From contig SNVD02009593.1 of the NCBI GenBank assembly GCA_013180625.2, positions 248,001 to 312,000 on the forward strand: a stretch of DNA of 64,000 nucleotides, written 5' to 3'. The position numbers and the translations under genes were made by a program. This DNA is from Boswellia sacra. Its lineage: Eukaryota; Streptophyta; Magnoliopsida; Sapindales; Burseraceae. Each line of letters begins with the position of its first letter. Within the stretch, counting starts at the first letter, position 1. Positions 47,010 through 59,600 of the stretch are shown in pieces. Under the pieces are notes generated by a model. The model saw nothing but the letters and a program-made list of their open reading frames with translations. It did not search any database and was not told the origin of the DNA.

Positions 47010-48223
47010 CTAGGAAGGATTCAATTGCCAATCAATTTCTAAGTGACTGCAATCAAGAAATGTTTTCACTCTATTCAGAGCTGTTCGCCTGTGTTGCAGC
47101 AAGGACAATGAGCTATCATTCATCTGCTTCACCACGCCTTCAATATTCTTTTTGCGGGGCAATTTCCTCGACAAACTTTTCCACCTTGATTCGAACTCAC
47201 AAGCTACAGATATTATACCAGGAGAAAGTGAAGAAGAATTAGTAATGCCAACTGGTAATCAAGAAGGGTCACCTATCACATTTGAAATACAAAATCAAGA
47301 ATCAGTTGTAGGAAAGGTCGGAAGAGAATCACCTTCGCTTTGGTTATGGAAACCTCGAATTATGCACGCAGAAACCCATGGCCGTCCTGCACGTGATGCT
47401 TTTGCCCCACCTTTAAGTTTGCCATTATGTTGCTTCAAACTGCATATATGTTTGCCACCTTTTACTAAAAAATATTAACTTGCACTAACAACAAATAGAG
47501 CTAACATATTTTAAACCCACAATCAAGATCAAAAAAATATAATCAGATTACAATAGAAAACCACCTTTATCATGCTTCTTTTTCTGAATAAAGGCACAAA
47601 ACAGAAATTATCCACTATGTGAAGAAAATTTGAAAAAAAAAAACTGAAATTTTCTCAAATTAGAGAAATGGGTATTAAAAAATCTGGAAGATAGGATTAC
47701 ATTTAACATGTCTTGTTTGCCATTTTTTTTCCAGCCAAATGCACGATGCAGTTTCAGCCAATAAAAAGGAAAAACCCAAATAAACATTATAATATAAAAA
47801 TAGAGACAATAAACAAACAATGAAATTCAATATTAAGCTCGTTTAGGATGCAGTTCTATTCAATCTGATGAAACAGGCAAATACAGCCTTTGATAAGAGG
47901 AATTCAACCGGTTCGAATCATACCCAGATGCGCATTTCAACAAATTATGAAATAAATCTCAATAACAACAAAAAACACAGCACATCGTGATATTCAGATC
48001 AAGATTCAAATTTTACAATAGAAGAGAAGTACCGGCGAGAGAAATTGGTGGTGACACCAACGTAGGTCTTGATGGGCGTGTTGGTGGAGATAATGAGATA
48101 AACGCACCATGATTTTGGTTTTGGTTTTGATTTCGAATTTGGACTCAATTTTGTTGATGACGATGTTGATGGGTCAGGGGTTCGATGCTTCACAGAGCGA
48201 AATGTCCTTGAGAGCACCCTCAT
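47010..48223 (-). CDS. SLX1: SLX1-like GIY-YIG structure-specific endonuclease (3 exons)
   Basis: The joined reading is exon 1 (48223-48033), exon 2 (47439-47333) and exon 3 (47203-47010), with GT-AG borders and compatible phases, giving 163 residues and a stop. SLX1 is the nuclease subunit that, with SLX4, cuts branched DNA such as flaps and Holliday junctions. Exon 1 has a basic Ser/Lys/Pro-rich N-terminus (possible targeting or nuclear signal) and then the GIY-YIG start WCVYLIIST...TYVGVTTNFSRR. Exon 2 gives LKQHNGKLKGGAKASRAGRP and WVSACIIRGF. Exon 3 gives ACEFESRWKSLSRKLPRK (with the family's Glu) and ends LEIDWQLNPS. The long SLX1 form has a C-terminal RING/PHD-like zinc domain, which is missing here; this is the short plant GIY-YIG form. 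So the symbol marks family, not proven orthology. Confidence 0.85.
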
Positions 48224-48533
48224 CGTTTCCCCCTTTTCAAGTTTTCCTCTTTATTTTTTTTTTTCAAAAAATTTTATAGAAGAGAAGTACCGGCGAGAGA
48301 AATTGGTGGTGACACCAACGTAGGTCTTGATGGGCGTGTTGGTGGAGATAATGAGATAAACGCACCATGATTTTGGTTTTGGTTTTGATTTCGAATTTGG
48401 ACTCAATTTTGTTGATGACGATGTTGATGGGTCAGGGGTTCGATGCTTCACAGAGCGAAATGTCCTTGAGAGCACCCTCATCGTTTCCCCCTTTTCAAGT
48501 TTTCCTCTTTATTTTTTTTTTTTCAAAAAATTT
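48018..48533. repeat. 258-bp tandem duplication of SLX1 exon 1 and leader
   Basis: Two copies, 48018-48275 and 48276-48533, appear identical except for one T in a T run (11 versus 12). Each unit holds exon 1 with its ATG (48223 and 48481), the splice donor, the start of intron 1, and about 50 bp of leader. Near identity means the event is very recent or the copies are being homogenised; an assembly artefact is also possible. Confidence 0.93.
48291..48481 (-). other. Extra copy of SLX1-like exon 1
   Basis: Same 63 codons plus two bases as the first exon of the SLX1-like gene, with the same GTACTT donor. It could serve as an alternative first exon spliced to exon 2 (47439), giving the same protein. 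If transcription starts further upstream and reads through, a leader containing a full extra exon 1 would result. There is no acceptor between the copies, so both cannot be joined in one mature frame by normal splicing. Confidence 0.7.
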
Positions 48534-48687
48534 TATTTAATAGTTTATGTAGATTTGGCCGTAGAGGTACCCCAGTAGCCGTTAACGCTGACCGTTGCCG
48601 CGTTTAAAATTCTGTTACTCATGAATTTTTTATTTTATCTTTCAGCCAGAAATGTAGCGTTAAGTTCGATACCCTCTCATTATTTGT

Positions 48688-49645
48688 CTAAGAAAATTCA
48701 AAATATGACCCGAATTAAGGCATTCCGTTGAGAAATGACCCTTTCTTATAAAATTTTGATATCATATCATTTTTGGTTATAAAATTATCCTAGGACACTG
48801 CTTCACTAAATAAGACAAACATCTTTTCTTCTTCTTTTTTTGGTAAAATCTTCTTTACACAACATATGGTATTTTACACATTGTTTGTCACATATTTATT
48901 GTCTAAAAAATACGGTATTAGCTTAAAAAAAAAAAAAGAACTGAGCTATGTTGAAATGATCTAAGTAGTTTTGATATATAAAAAATGTAATTTTTAGAGA
49001 AAATCTAGGTTCTTTAGTGAAAAAGACGACAACTCAACAATACTTTTTATCATCCTATCAGATATCATCCGATAGCGAAAAAAAGGTGTCAGATATTATC
49101 AGATTTACGTGATCGATAATACTCGATACATTATGTCAAGCGTCGAGTACATAATCAGACAGAGAAACTGATAAACAAGTGTCAGATTATTTGTAACCGA
49201 TACTTGACATTCCTTGTCATCAAGTGCCAGTTATATACAATCTAACACTCGACATATGTTCATCTAGCATCGTTGAGTATAAGCATGAAAACTAGACAGC
49301 GAATCTGACACTCGTCATCGTTTACCTCCGTCTATCGACTTCAACACCACAATTTTTACACATCTTAAGCTTTGACATGCAACTATAACTAACTTTTAAA
49401 ACACAATGAAGGTCGATCCATGTATGTGTTAGTGAAAGTGCTTGGAAACGAGGCAGATTTGATTATGAGTAATGGTTATGGAGGAAATGAAATAAATCAA
49501 ATGAGAGTTTTTGCACTAATTGCGATGTTAAGGGTATTTGGATAATTTTCAGCAAAAAAAGCCATGGCATCAAAATTTACTTAGAGTGGGTCATTTTTCT
49601 CCCTTAATTTGGGTCGTATTTTGAATTTTTCTTTTGCCTATTTGT
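48688..49645. mobile_element. Foldback or non-autonomous Mutator-like element, about 0.96 kb
   Basis: The ends are inverted repeats of about 80 bp. Left: AGAAAATTCAAAATATGACC, then AATTAAGG, then AAATGACCC, then AAAATTTTGAT. The right end is its complement: ATCAAAATTT, GGGTCATTTTT, CCCTTAATTTGGGTCGTATT, TTGAATTTTT. The inside (about 49030-49370) is rich in CTGATA, GTGTCAGAT and ACTCGACA words. No coding frame. The candidate flanks TTATTTGTC and CTATTTGTT agree at only 7 of 9 bases, so the target site is uncertain. Confidence 0.65.
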
Positions 49646-50202
49646 TTTACATAGAGATAAATATAAATGGAGTCACTCAATAAACGAATTAAAAATAGAA
49701 AAATTTGGCAAAGTTGATCCTATTTTGAATTTTCACTTTGTCAATTTGTTTTAATAAATGAATATTATAAATAGAAAAAAAAATTAGTCATCATCCATAC
49801 AGAAATTTTCATTTTTGTTAAGTAGTTTAAAGATGTTGTGTTAGAAGGCAAATTGGGTAAGGTATTTTAGAGTTTATTCCTTTTCTAATTTTGTGTTTTT
49901 GTTTTCAATATGATTTAAAAATATGTGGTTGATTTTGAATTATATTGAATTTTAAAAAGATATTTGATTGATTTTAAATATAAAATGTATTAGAAAATAT
50001 CCAACACAAAAAATAGGATTTCAAGTTACAAAAGAAATGCAGTGTTACCGGTTATGGCTTGTATGTAAGGACCATTTATTTTGATAAATGGAATGTGCTG
50101 TATCTTGTGCCACTCTGTCCCTTCCTCTATCTGACATTGCATTCCCAACTGGGGACAGCCCCAAATTGACAAAAACTGAAGAGCAGTAAGTTGATGCATA
50201 GA
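49646..50202. other. Intergenic DNA downstream of the NLR gene
   Basis: AT-rich; probably includes the 3' untranslated region and poly(A) region of the NLR (minus strand, about 50150-50202). No other gene seen. Confidence 0.5.
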
Positions 50203-53200
50203 TTACGGAAGACAACATAAGTTCTCACAGTACGAGAGCTCCATCTCTCGGAGTGATGCAAGGTTTCCTAGCCATTCAGGCAGAGTTTCCAACAGAGGAC
50301 AGCTCCAAATATGCAATATTTTGAGACCTGTAAGATGCTCAATTGCCTCGGGCAAAGCTGCTAGATTCTCCCAGTTTGATATTGACAAATATTGAAGTGA
50401 GTTTAGACCTCTTAATCCGTGTTCTGGAAACGAAGCAAGACTATTGCATCCATCGATCATCAAGCACTTGAGAGAACTGAGCCTTTCCAATCCACACAAT
50501 GATTCAAGCTCACAAGAAGTACTAATATGTAATGACTGAAGGTCACAGAGACTCTCAAGCTCACCACAAAAGTGCCTGAGCTTGGGACAGTGAGTGATCT
50601 CCAGAGACAATAGATGTGGATTATTTCTGAGCAGTCCTTCCGGCAAATATATAAGCTCTGAAATTCCACTGATAACAAGAGTGGAAAGAGAAGTTATCTT
50701 TGTTGCCATCTTTAACAAGTCAAATCCGCAATCATCCAGCTTTAAAGATTTGATAGACGGAATATCTGGAAATTTTATCAAGTTCGGGCAACTCTCAACC
50801 ACCAATTCCTCGAGGCAAGGGAGTACATTTCTTTGTTCCACGGCAGACCATCCTAACAAATTATACATGTTCTTGATTACCAGTTTTTTCAGCGACAAAA
50901 ATTTGGTAAACCCTCCACTTTCTTTAGATTCTTTGCAGAAATACATTGTGGCATCCACTTCATCAATTGTGAGAACCTCAAGCAATGGTAGCTTTCCTAG
51001 TGGTGGCAGTTCTACACACCTTTTGCATCTGATTAATGAAAGTTCTACAAGATTTGTAACGGATGGATTCATTAACCAGCCAGGAAATTTTGAGCCCACA
51101 TAGTTCTCAATGTGTAACTTCTTTATATCAGAATATGGTTGGAGGACTTCCAAGACATGCTCAATATTCTCTCTCACATTCACCCCATCAGTATGCCCCC
51201 ACAACAACTTCAATGACAGGAGGTTTCTCTTTCCCTTCAAGTTTGCACTCTTGGCAGATTTTGCATTCATCAAATTCTCGAGATTTTTGATCTTCAATTC
51301 TCCCTGGAGATCTAGATTCTCCAACTCTGCAATGCTACATGCTGTCTCCTTACCAATTACAAATAGTGGCAATGTTTGAAGCTTGTTCAGTTCTCCCATT
51401 CCCTTCGGCAGTTCATTTAATGATTCACAACCATAAAGATTTAGATGCCTGAGGTTGATCAACTTTCTCATATCCATTGGCAGCCTCTCCAGATGACTGC
51501 AATGTGTGAGAATCAAAGATTGTAAATTGAAAAGGTCACAGAAAGAGTTTGGTAACTTTCTGATCGGGGTATTTGAGAGTTCAACATATCTTAAATGTTT
51601 CATTGCACCAATTGACTTTGACAACTTTTTAATTCTGGTACTGCTTAGATCTAAAGAACGCAAGGATTTGAAGCTCAAGATGAAACTTCGAGATACTTTT
51701 ATAATATTTCTCTGCCCGTATAATAGAAGAAAAGAGTGCAAATTGCAAGAATCACTTGAACACCTCAGAAATTTATTCTCAGTACAAACTACTGACAAAT
51801 GTCGAGTGCTGGAAGGAACACTAACCTTCTTTCCAAGCTCCAATGTCAAGCAACTAGTACTGGCAACAGATTTTGCGAGATCGTGAACGAGATGATGCAT
51901 TTCACAGGCCACTATGCTACCATTGCCGTCTTTGGTTGCATTATGAAAGAAAGACCTCCAAAATAGTTCAGTGAAATACTCATTACCAATTTCTTCCAGT
52001 AGCTTCCCTCGGGATGATTGAATAAATCCTTCTGCCATCCATAGCTGGATTAGTTTCTCCCTATTGATTCTCCAGTCCTTTGGAAAAAGAGAACAGTATG
52101 CAAAACATTGCTTTAGACACGACGGTAGATTATCGTAGCTTAGTCTTAACACAGGTAAAATCCCATTTTCTTCCTCAACAATATTCCATATTTCGCTGTC
52201 TTTAACAGACAACCATTCACTCCCCTTTCTCTTCAAGCACATCAAGCTTCCTAGAGCCTTAGCTGCTAATGGTACACCCCTGCACTTCTTTATTATTTCC
52301 TTTCCAATTGCTAATATATTTGAAGTTTCAGCCGGTCTTCCATGCTTAAATGCTCGTTGTTCAAATAAGGACCAGCAATCATCGTCCGAAAAGTCCCTCT
52401 AAGCAATAGCTGGAGACAGTGCCCATTATCAGTGCAACCTTTTCACTGCGGGTGGTTACTAAAATTTTGCTACCTTCAGAACCATGTCTTAGAGAATTCT
52501 TCAATCTATCCCATTTTTCATTATCGTCATTCCATGTATCATCCAAGACTAGTAAAAATCTCTGCCCCATTATCAATTCTTGAACGCGACGGTGAATTGT
52601 TTCCACCTCTTGAAGTTCACATCTATTCCCTGTCACTGATTCTATAATTGCTCCCATAAGCCTCTTCACATCAAAATTCTCAGATACACAGACCCAAATT
52701 CTTCGCTCAAAATGCTCCTGCACCCTTTCATTGTTGTAGACCAATTTGGCAAGTGTTGTCTTTCCTAGCCCGCCCATACCAACAATGGGAAGCACTGAAA
52801 TATCTGCTATATCAGTGGAATCAATTAGGAACTTAACAATCTTTTCCTTGTCCAAATCTCTGCCAAGAACATCAGATTCTATCAAGTACGAATCCGACTG
52901 CAATCTTCCGAAGGATTGGCTAGCAGAGTCAGTAGACATAACTCTCAGAGGATACTTGAACCTCTCATCTGCAATCCCATTTAATTTCTCCACTATCTTC
53001 TTCAACTTGTTTTTCATTCTATAACAAAAGAATACTGGATTTGAGTGTGAACAGAAAGACTTTACCTCACTCATGACGCAACCTGTTAGCTCTAAGTGAT
53101 CCTGTGACTTCGATTTGCGCACTAAAGCTTCTGTCATATACTCATCCAACAAGTCATCAACATCATAAGCTACATCTTTAAGCTTTATCAACCAATTCTT

Positions 53201-53386
53201 CACTGCCTTGTCCTGTACTTGTCGATCTTCTGCGTCTTCCAAGACAGCTTGAATTGTTGACAAGACACTTCGCAGCTTTTTCATCTCCTTGCCAGTGCCA
53301 TAAAAAGAAGCATACTCTTCAAAGATTTGAGAAGTTGATTTCTCAAAAATCACCTGAATGAGAGCAGAAAGGACCGATTCTGCCAT
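50203..53386 (-). pseudogene. CC-NB-ARC-LRR disease resistance gene with one frameshift
   Basis: A coiled-coil NLR of the RGA type, single coding exon, about 1,060 residues if the frame were intact. These proteins detect pathogen effectors inside the cell. The first frame (53386-52379, 335 codons) has the Rx-type N-terminus with an EDVID-like VAYDVDDLLDEY (72-83), P-loop GMGGLGKTT (203-211), kinase-2 FLLVLDDTW (277-285) and RNBS-B SKILVTTR (306-313). The second frame, opening just after the break and reaching 50203, has GLPL-type CRGVPLAAKALGS, RNBS-D CFAYCSLFPKD, the MHD-type MHHLVHD, and a long run of leucine-rich repeats. An extra base in the A run at plus-strand 52389-52392 shifts the frame inside RNBS-C. 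The MHD motif has His instead of Asp. A real pseudogene and a sequencing error are both possible. Confidence 0.92.
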
Positions 53387-54156
53387 TGCTGATGCTTACA
53401 GAAACTGGAAACGAAAAAATGGAACCTCTTTGTCAACGGGACTTCTGACAGCAAGCTGAGCATACACTTCACTATACACGGATGGTTTTGAAAAAGTAGT
53501 CCACGCGGTTTTAAGATGTCGACGACCCTACATAGTAAATCGAAGACCGGAAATTTAGCATAGGATGATAGGAAAAGACCTTTATCATGTTTTGATGTGG
53601 AAAGAGCAGAAAAATAATAACCAAGAAATTTCTCTCAGCTTTCTGACAGAACGAGGTAGAATTCCAATTTCCTTGAAACTGCAATATAAGAGTCAACGAG
53701 AGTGATGTCCACCGTTGTTTGTCCAACATTTATAAGCCAAGCTTGCACCTAATGGTGGTGTCTGATTCGATGACGAAAAAGTAAAGGATAATGGTAGTAT
53801 CAATAAGATTTTCTAAAGCTTGGCATTTCTAACAAGTCAGTTAGATTTTGTTGTAAGTACTGTTTTTGTCTTTTTTATGTTCTCTTGTTGATTAGCAACA
53901 TCTTTCCAGATTATATGATTTTTTTTCTTCGTCACCTTTGTTTTATTATTCTTATCCTTCTTAGGCAAAGATAAATTTCAGTTAACGAATGCTCTGAATC
54001 ATTAACTGATTGGAACAATTTATAAAAAAAAAAAAATCCCCACATCAACAACAAACGAACTTTCATGATTTCAATGATATGAATATTTCAATTAATTTGA
54101 CATCTTTTCTATGATACATCAAGTGTAAGAATTTACATCACTTATGCGAAAAGGAA
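53387..54156. other. Intergenic DNA, NLR promoter side
   Basis: Lies between the NLR start and the end of the pheophytinase-like gene, both on the minus strand. It should include the NLR promoter and the 3' untranslated region of the hydrolase. No gene, repeat structure or clear TATA box was assigned. Confidence 0.5.
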
Positions 54157-56199
54157 TCAAGGTTTAGTTTCTAATTTCCCAAAGCGAGACGCAATATAGG
54201 AGCCAATCCGGTTCCAGAGGGAGAACCTGGACCCGTAGAATCGCACACTTACTGTTCTTTTTGATCCTTCTCTAAAAAATTCAAGCTCCCTGGCAATGCT
54301 ATATTGAACGCTTTCTATGTCATCAAGCAGAGGTAACGCAACTGAACCCTTGGACTCCAGGTTTTTTATCCACCCACGCAGTAAATAGTTCACAACCTGT
54401 ATTAATTTAAAAAGCAAAAAAAATGATTTGTCAAATGTCAAAGCACAACTAAAAATAGGCCAAAAAAATGGAGAATACAAAGCTAGACTGACTAAAAACA
54501 ATGAATGTACCTCAGGAACTTCATCATGAGGGCAATGACCAGCTGGACTGATCTCATAATATGGAGCTTCAGGCAATTGCCTTTTCACCAGAAGGCCCCA
54601 GATAGGCTTCACCCAGGGGTCTTCTTTTCCATACATGAGACAGATTGGAATGTCATTCATCTGGCACCTAAGCATTCAAATAACTGAAAGTCCTTAACTT
54701 GGATCCAGGAAAAAAGGAAATGCACGTTGGGAAATGTTTTATGTTGCAGTTGCAGATTTTGATACTAACTACCTAGACAATGCCTCCTTGAAGGATAGTT
54801 GTCCCTGTGGCGCAAACATAATCGAGGCAAATGATGCAGCGGCAGCAGGATGTTGGGTTGTCTCAAGAATGCGAGAGAAGACTTCGTCTACATTCGTAGA
54901 ATGATCTGCATAAACCTGTTTAAGCACCTCGGCGATACTTTCCGGATCACTTATTTTCTCCCAACTAAAGAGCAAAACTAACAATAAGTTCAACTAATTT
55001 GATCAGAAGAAAATTTGGGCGAAAAGGAGAAAAACAGCTTCTCACCTAGGGAACATAATGTTAAACATTACAGGAATAAACAGAAATAAAATTAAAAATA
55101 TTAACAAGACTATTTTTCTGAACTTCATGATAACTAATGCTGAGTGGATTAACAAGTAACTTTTTCAAATAAAATGTACAGCTACACAATATGACAAACA
55201 AGAATATTATATAATATAATTAACCAATTAAACCAGCACTTACACAAGTTCTGTGAGCTTTCTCACACTTGCCGGCAGAGGAAATGTTCCAGACCACGGA
55301 AATATCTTAGCTAATCTTGGAGACCTTAAAGGATTAGGTAAAAACCCCCAAAAAGGGGTTGCATTAAGCAACGTAATACCCTTCACCAATTCTGGGTTGG
55401 TTGCAGCAAAGTACAGAGCAACATATCCCCCAAGTGAGTTCCCCACAATATAGACTGGTTCACCAATGACATGTTCTATGAAATAAGAAACCTGATCATG
55501 CCATAAGTCCATTGAATAAACTAGCTCACTTGCCCATGGTTCAGATTCATCTCCAAAACCCCACACAACATCCTTCCCTTCTGTGCTACCTTCATTTTTA
55601 GACTGTGGAGCTGGATCCTCAAACGGCAATGACATGCCTTGCCCTAGAAAGTCAACTGCCCATACTCTATAGTCCCTTCCCAAATCTTTAAGTTGCTTCT
55701 CATAATGAAAAGTACCAACACCAAAACCAGGAAGGAACAGCACTGGTGGTGAATTCACATTTTCACACCCTGCCTTCTCATAATGCACTGTAAATTTAGG
55801 CTTCCACTGCCAGAAAGAACTACTTATTGGTGCACCACGTTCACCATTTGATTCATCTGGCAAGCTTGGAATCAAAACCTTAGGTACTGAATCCCCATCT
55901 TTTGAGAGACTTCCTGCACTCTCTTCCCCACCAACTACATACCCATTATAGTTCCCACTTGAGACCTTTGCATATATATTATTAAACCCTTCAACAGAAT
56001 TTAACAAACCAGAAACTTTCCCGCTATCAAGATTGTTTGAGAAAGACTGATTAATGGTAGAATATCCCAAAAACCCACTTCTGAAATCAATCCTAGAGCA
56101 CCCAACGTTATGTTTCCTAATTAATGGAAGCTTTGACTGACATGAATTCAAGCTTACAACATGACAGCTTGGCGGGCAATTGTATGAGATAATTTCCAT
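54157..56199 (-). CDS. PPH: Pheophytinase-like chloroplast alpha/beta hydrolase (4 coding exons)
   Basis: Exons 56199-55244, 54964-54773, 54667-54511 and 54396-54157 join in frame with GT-AG borders to 514 residues. Pheophytinase removes the phytol chain from pheophytin a during leaf senescence, in the chloroplast. The N-terminus MEIISYNCPPSCHVV starts like known plant PPH proteins and should be a transit peptide. The hydrolase part has the oxyanion-side motif LFLPGFGVG (about 154-162), a PPH-type insert with WGFGDESEPWA (213-223), the nucleophile elbow GNSLGGY with Ser255, an acid region YGKEDPWV, and the His in AGHCPHDEVPE. I chose the ATG at 56199 because an earlier in-frame one lies in the 5' leader intron. 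No frame breaks were found. Family assignment is strong; activity is inferred. Confidence 0.93.
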
Positions 56200-56215
56200 A
56201 ACCAGAAACTCTTTC

Positions 56216-56611
56216 CTGCAATGATAACCCAAAGCAAGTACTTTAGCAGCAACATAACTTGAAGAAAGAATTCTTCTTTTTAAATGAATAAATAAATCTC
56301 ATGTTTCATGTAGCCTTTAGTTTCCAAAAACCTTAGAAAAATAGCAAAACGAAATCAATCACAATTCTTAGGCCTAAATCAGCAGAAATTCTTTCTTCTC
56401 AACTCTAAACCAATCAATAGCACTTCTCAAAATCGTCTTTTCCTTCTTTCTCATCATTTTCTAGGAAACCAAACATACTTTTAACAAAAATTGGAAAAGA
56501 AAAGCAGATATAAACAGAAAGTAAAAGAACAAGCTTCTCAAACTTGAATTCTCACGATTTTAAGCTCATAAACTTGTTCTGAACTGCTTTAACATACTAA
56601 AACCTTCGTAC
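56216..56611 (-). other. Predicted leader intron of the pheophytinase-like gene
   Basis: On the minus strand a donor AAAG|GTACGA at 56611 and an acceptor TTGCAG|GAAAG at 56216 would remove about 396 bp and place the ATG 16 bases after the junction. The first, untranslated exon would lie just above 56611. Predicted from splice motifs only. Confidence 0.55.
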
Positions 56612-56699
56612 CTTTAATTTGGAGGGAGAAGTTTCATTAGAGTCAGAAAGATCGAAACGGAACTTATAGAGAAAAGTAATGGGTTGCTTCAAAGCTTCT

Positions 56700-59600
56700 T
56701 CTTCCTTTAAAAGCCAAGAAAAAAATTTCGACTTTATTGTATTTTTGCAATTTTCTGATGAACATAGAAACAAACAGTTGCTGTTTTACCAGAAAAATCC
56801 GAGCTTTCTTCAAGTACTTGTACCTTGTGCTTTAAATGATTGTACTTCGTGCTTTTCTTTCCTTTCTCATCCAAATAATTTCACAATCAATAAGTCCCAA
56901 ATTTTAATTTTATTATTTATATTTTCTTTATTTATTTTGGAACACGTTTATCATTTCTATTTTTTAAAATGTTTTTATTTATAGACAAAATTTTATAAAA
57001 ATTTTTAACTTGTGGACAAACAACCAAGCATCTTTTTCAATAGCATGTGAACAAATTTTAGTCAAAGAAAACTTCGAATCGCTTCTTAATTTGACAAATT
57101 TTGCTCGATTGATTGAGAGTAGCTAGAAGATTCCAGCAAAATTGGAGAACTTTGAAGGGTTTTGCTCTTTGATTCTAGGTAAAATATTAAGGTTAGTTAA
57201 CGCATTAAAAAATAAACTTAATCTTTTTTCATAAAATGGTTTCTTAACTCGTATTAGAGGTTAAATAATCTATCCATCGTTCATTCTAAATTCGCTTGTG
57301 ATCAAAAGGTTATGTATTAAAGTACACAAATTCCAAATTAACATTTCATGAATTTGGACACACTGTAATGGTTAGGTTTCATGATGGAAATCTGAGCTTT
57401 AAAATCAAGGTTGGTTCACACAAGCTTGGAACAAAATTATAGTAAAAATGTAAAATAATAGTTAAATTATGAAAATAATTTTTTATTTTTAGTAATTTTT
57501 TTCTAACGATTATAAAATCAACATAAAAACTAGAGAGCATGCTGGGCATGTAGATAACGATTAAAACTCTGTACCATACATCCATAAATCAATTTGCTAA
57601 TTGGTTGACTTATATCTCTTTATTTTAAAAATTAACAAGTTATTTTCATATTTTAATTTATTTTCATACTTTAATAATAGTAGCGATAGATTTATAATTT
57701 ATATATAATTTAAATTTTATAATATAATATGATATGCGACATAATAAAACTTCAAGAAATAAAAAATAAATAAATTATATTTTTAATAAAATTTTAACAT
57801 ATAAATTATTATATCGTATTACAAAATTTAGATTAAATAATTATTATCAATATAACGTTCCTTGATTTGACAAAAAGTGAACTCGATGCAAGTTTTCTGA
57901 ACTAAAAGCGGTCCCCCTCCCCCTCACTTAACATATATTTTTGCATTTTTTTGAAAATTGTAGCAATGCATAACTTGCCATGTGTCCATCTGAGAAACTT
58001 GGTTTTGTTGATTTACAGTAAGGTCCTTGTGGGCCGTGAGATGTGATGTTAGATGGCTAAAAAATCCAGAGCCAGGCCAACTATAGTCAATAGATGTCAT
58101 TAGCTGAATGGGATGTATGGTTTTCCTTTTTGCAATATGAAGCATTTGTACTTTGCTGCAACCGGCCAGCTTTCCCGATCTAATCACTGTAAGTCGGTCA
58201 TGACTATGACTTTTGTATCTACTTTCCCAGAAATTTGATGACAAACGAGCGAGGAACAAAATGGCAAACGTGATCGTGGTTTTAGAGAAGTTGAAGCCTG
58301 AGGAAAGAGTTATCCCTACGCAAAAGAAACCAACATGTTCAATGCGGAGTTAACACGTTTGCTAGTGTGGTGGTTTTCTACTTGTGTCATGTTCTCTCAA
58401 GCTTCGTTGTCGAATAGACAAGACGGGCCGGTCCTACTCCCATCTTAGAATATTGCAATCTGAGAAGGAACCTCATGGCCAATAACAAGTTGTTTTTGTT
58501 TGACCGATTTATTTTCACTATAAAATTGATCGTAGCTGATTCGGTGATCACAAGTGAGCACCCTTTTTGTCCATCGAACAAGGTATAGCTATGGCATTTA
58601 CCAATCCTGCCTTTAGTTGGATTCATCTCCTCATTGAAAGCAATAACATGGAATGAAGATTCTTTGCTTGCAATTATTCACAAAACATGCCTTTTACATG
58701 ATAAATATGACAAAGTGCAAGTTGTAATGTAAGAGCCCTAGTATTTATTATCTCATTTAGGTTTTATGCAGACATCCTTCACCTATACGGATTTGTTTTT
58801 AGATTTCAGGTAAATATATTTCATTCAAAACTATTTACAATTGAGAGAACCCAGACCTAATTCGACATCTCATTTATTGGTTACGTGAGATATGACAACT
58901 CTATTTTTAGATTTTAAGAGAATATATAAGAGTATAGTTCATCTTAGATTGTGAATCTACTCTCATATGATCAATTATAACACGTGAACCCAAATCAAGT
59001 AGGTATTATCTATTTCAAGTTTTACGTATCTATTTTTTTCATTATGGATTTTCTTTTAGGTTTCACTTTAATTGTACTTCATCGAAAATATGTCTACTTA
59101 TTTGAAAAAACTCAAATCTAATCCAAAACCTCGTTTACTAGCAGGAGTGATTCTTGCTTCTTATCCTAAGGAATGGGATATGTTAACTCTATCTCGGTGG
59201 ATGGCAGTTGGATGGATTCTAAAACTAGAAGAGTGATAGCATCATAGGCTAAGCAGAACTATAAAGATAAAAGCAATTTACATCTATAATTAAATCTTAC
59301 GACCAACTCCTCGTAATTTGAGTTGAGAAAATTTTATTGGAGGAAAAAAAATTAAAAAGAAAAGTTATATATCTAATAAAATCTAACCAACTCAGATTGT
59401 AAGAAGAGTTGATTATAAATAGGTTATATGTGTAATATTATTATAAGATAAATTAAATTAGCATATATAAAATTGCAAATGAATGACTTGAAAATTCTCT
59501 AGACATAGGGATTATGCATTAGGTAAACGTTATGGACCTACTCCCAAGGGAATTGCAAGATTTTGCACATATTTTAAGAAAACAACCTTGAAGATGCTTG

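Noticed and set aside
47060..47478. Plus-strand ORFs of 60 and 108 codons
   Set aside because: They lie opposite exons 2 and 3 of the SLX1-like gene; the minus strand gives the recognisable protein with proper splice sites.
47905..47925. GGTTCGAATC, resembling a tRNA T-arm
   Set aside because: No acceptor stem, D-arm or anticodon arm can be built around it.
50594..51886. Several plus-strand ORFs of 75-169 codons
   Set aside because: They are antisense to the leucine-rich repeat region of the NLR and show no domain.
53517..53523. TGTCGAC, the core of the zinc-deficiency response element, upstream of the NLR
   Set aside because: The flanking bases do not fit RTGTCGACAY and the neighbouring gene is not a zinc transporter.
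58387..58626. Minus-strand ORF of 79 codons
   Set aside because: No family resemblance and no gene context; could not be supported.
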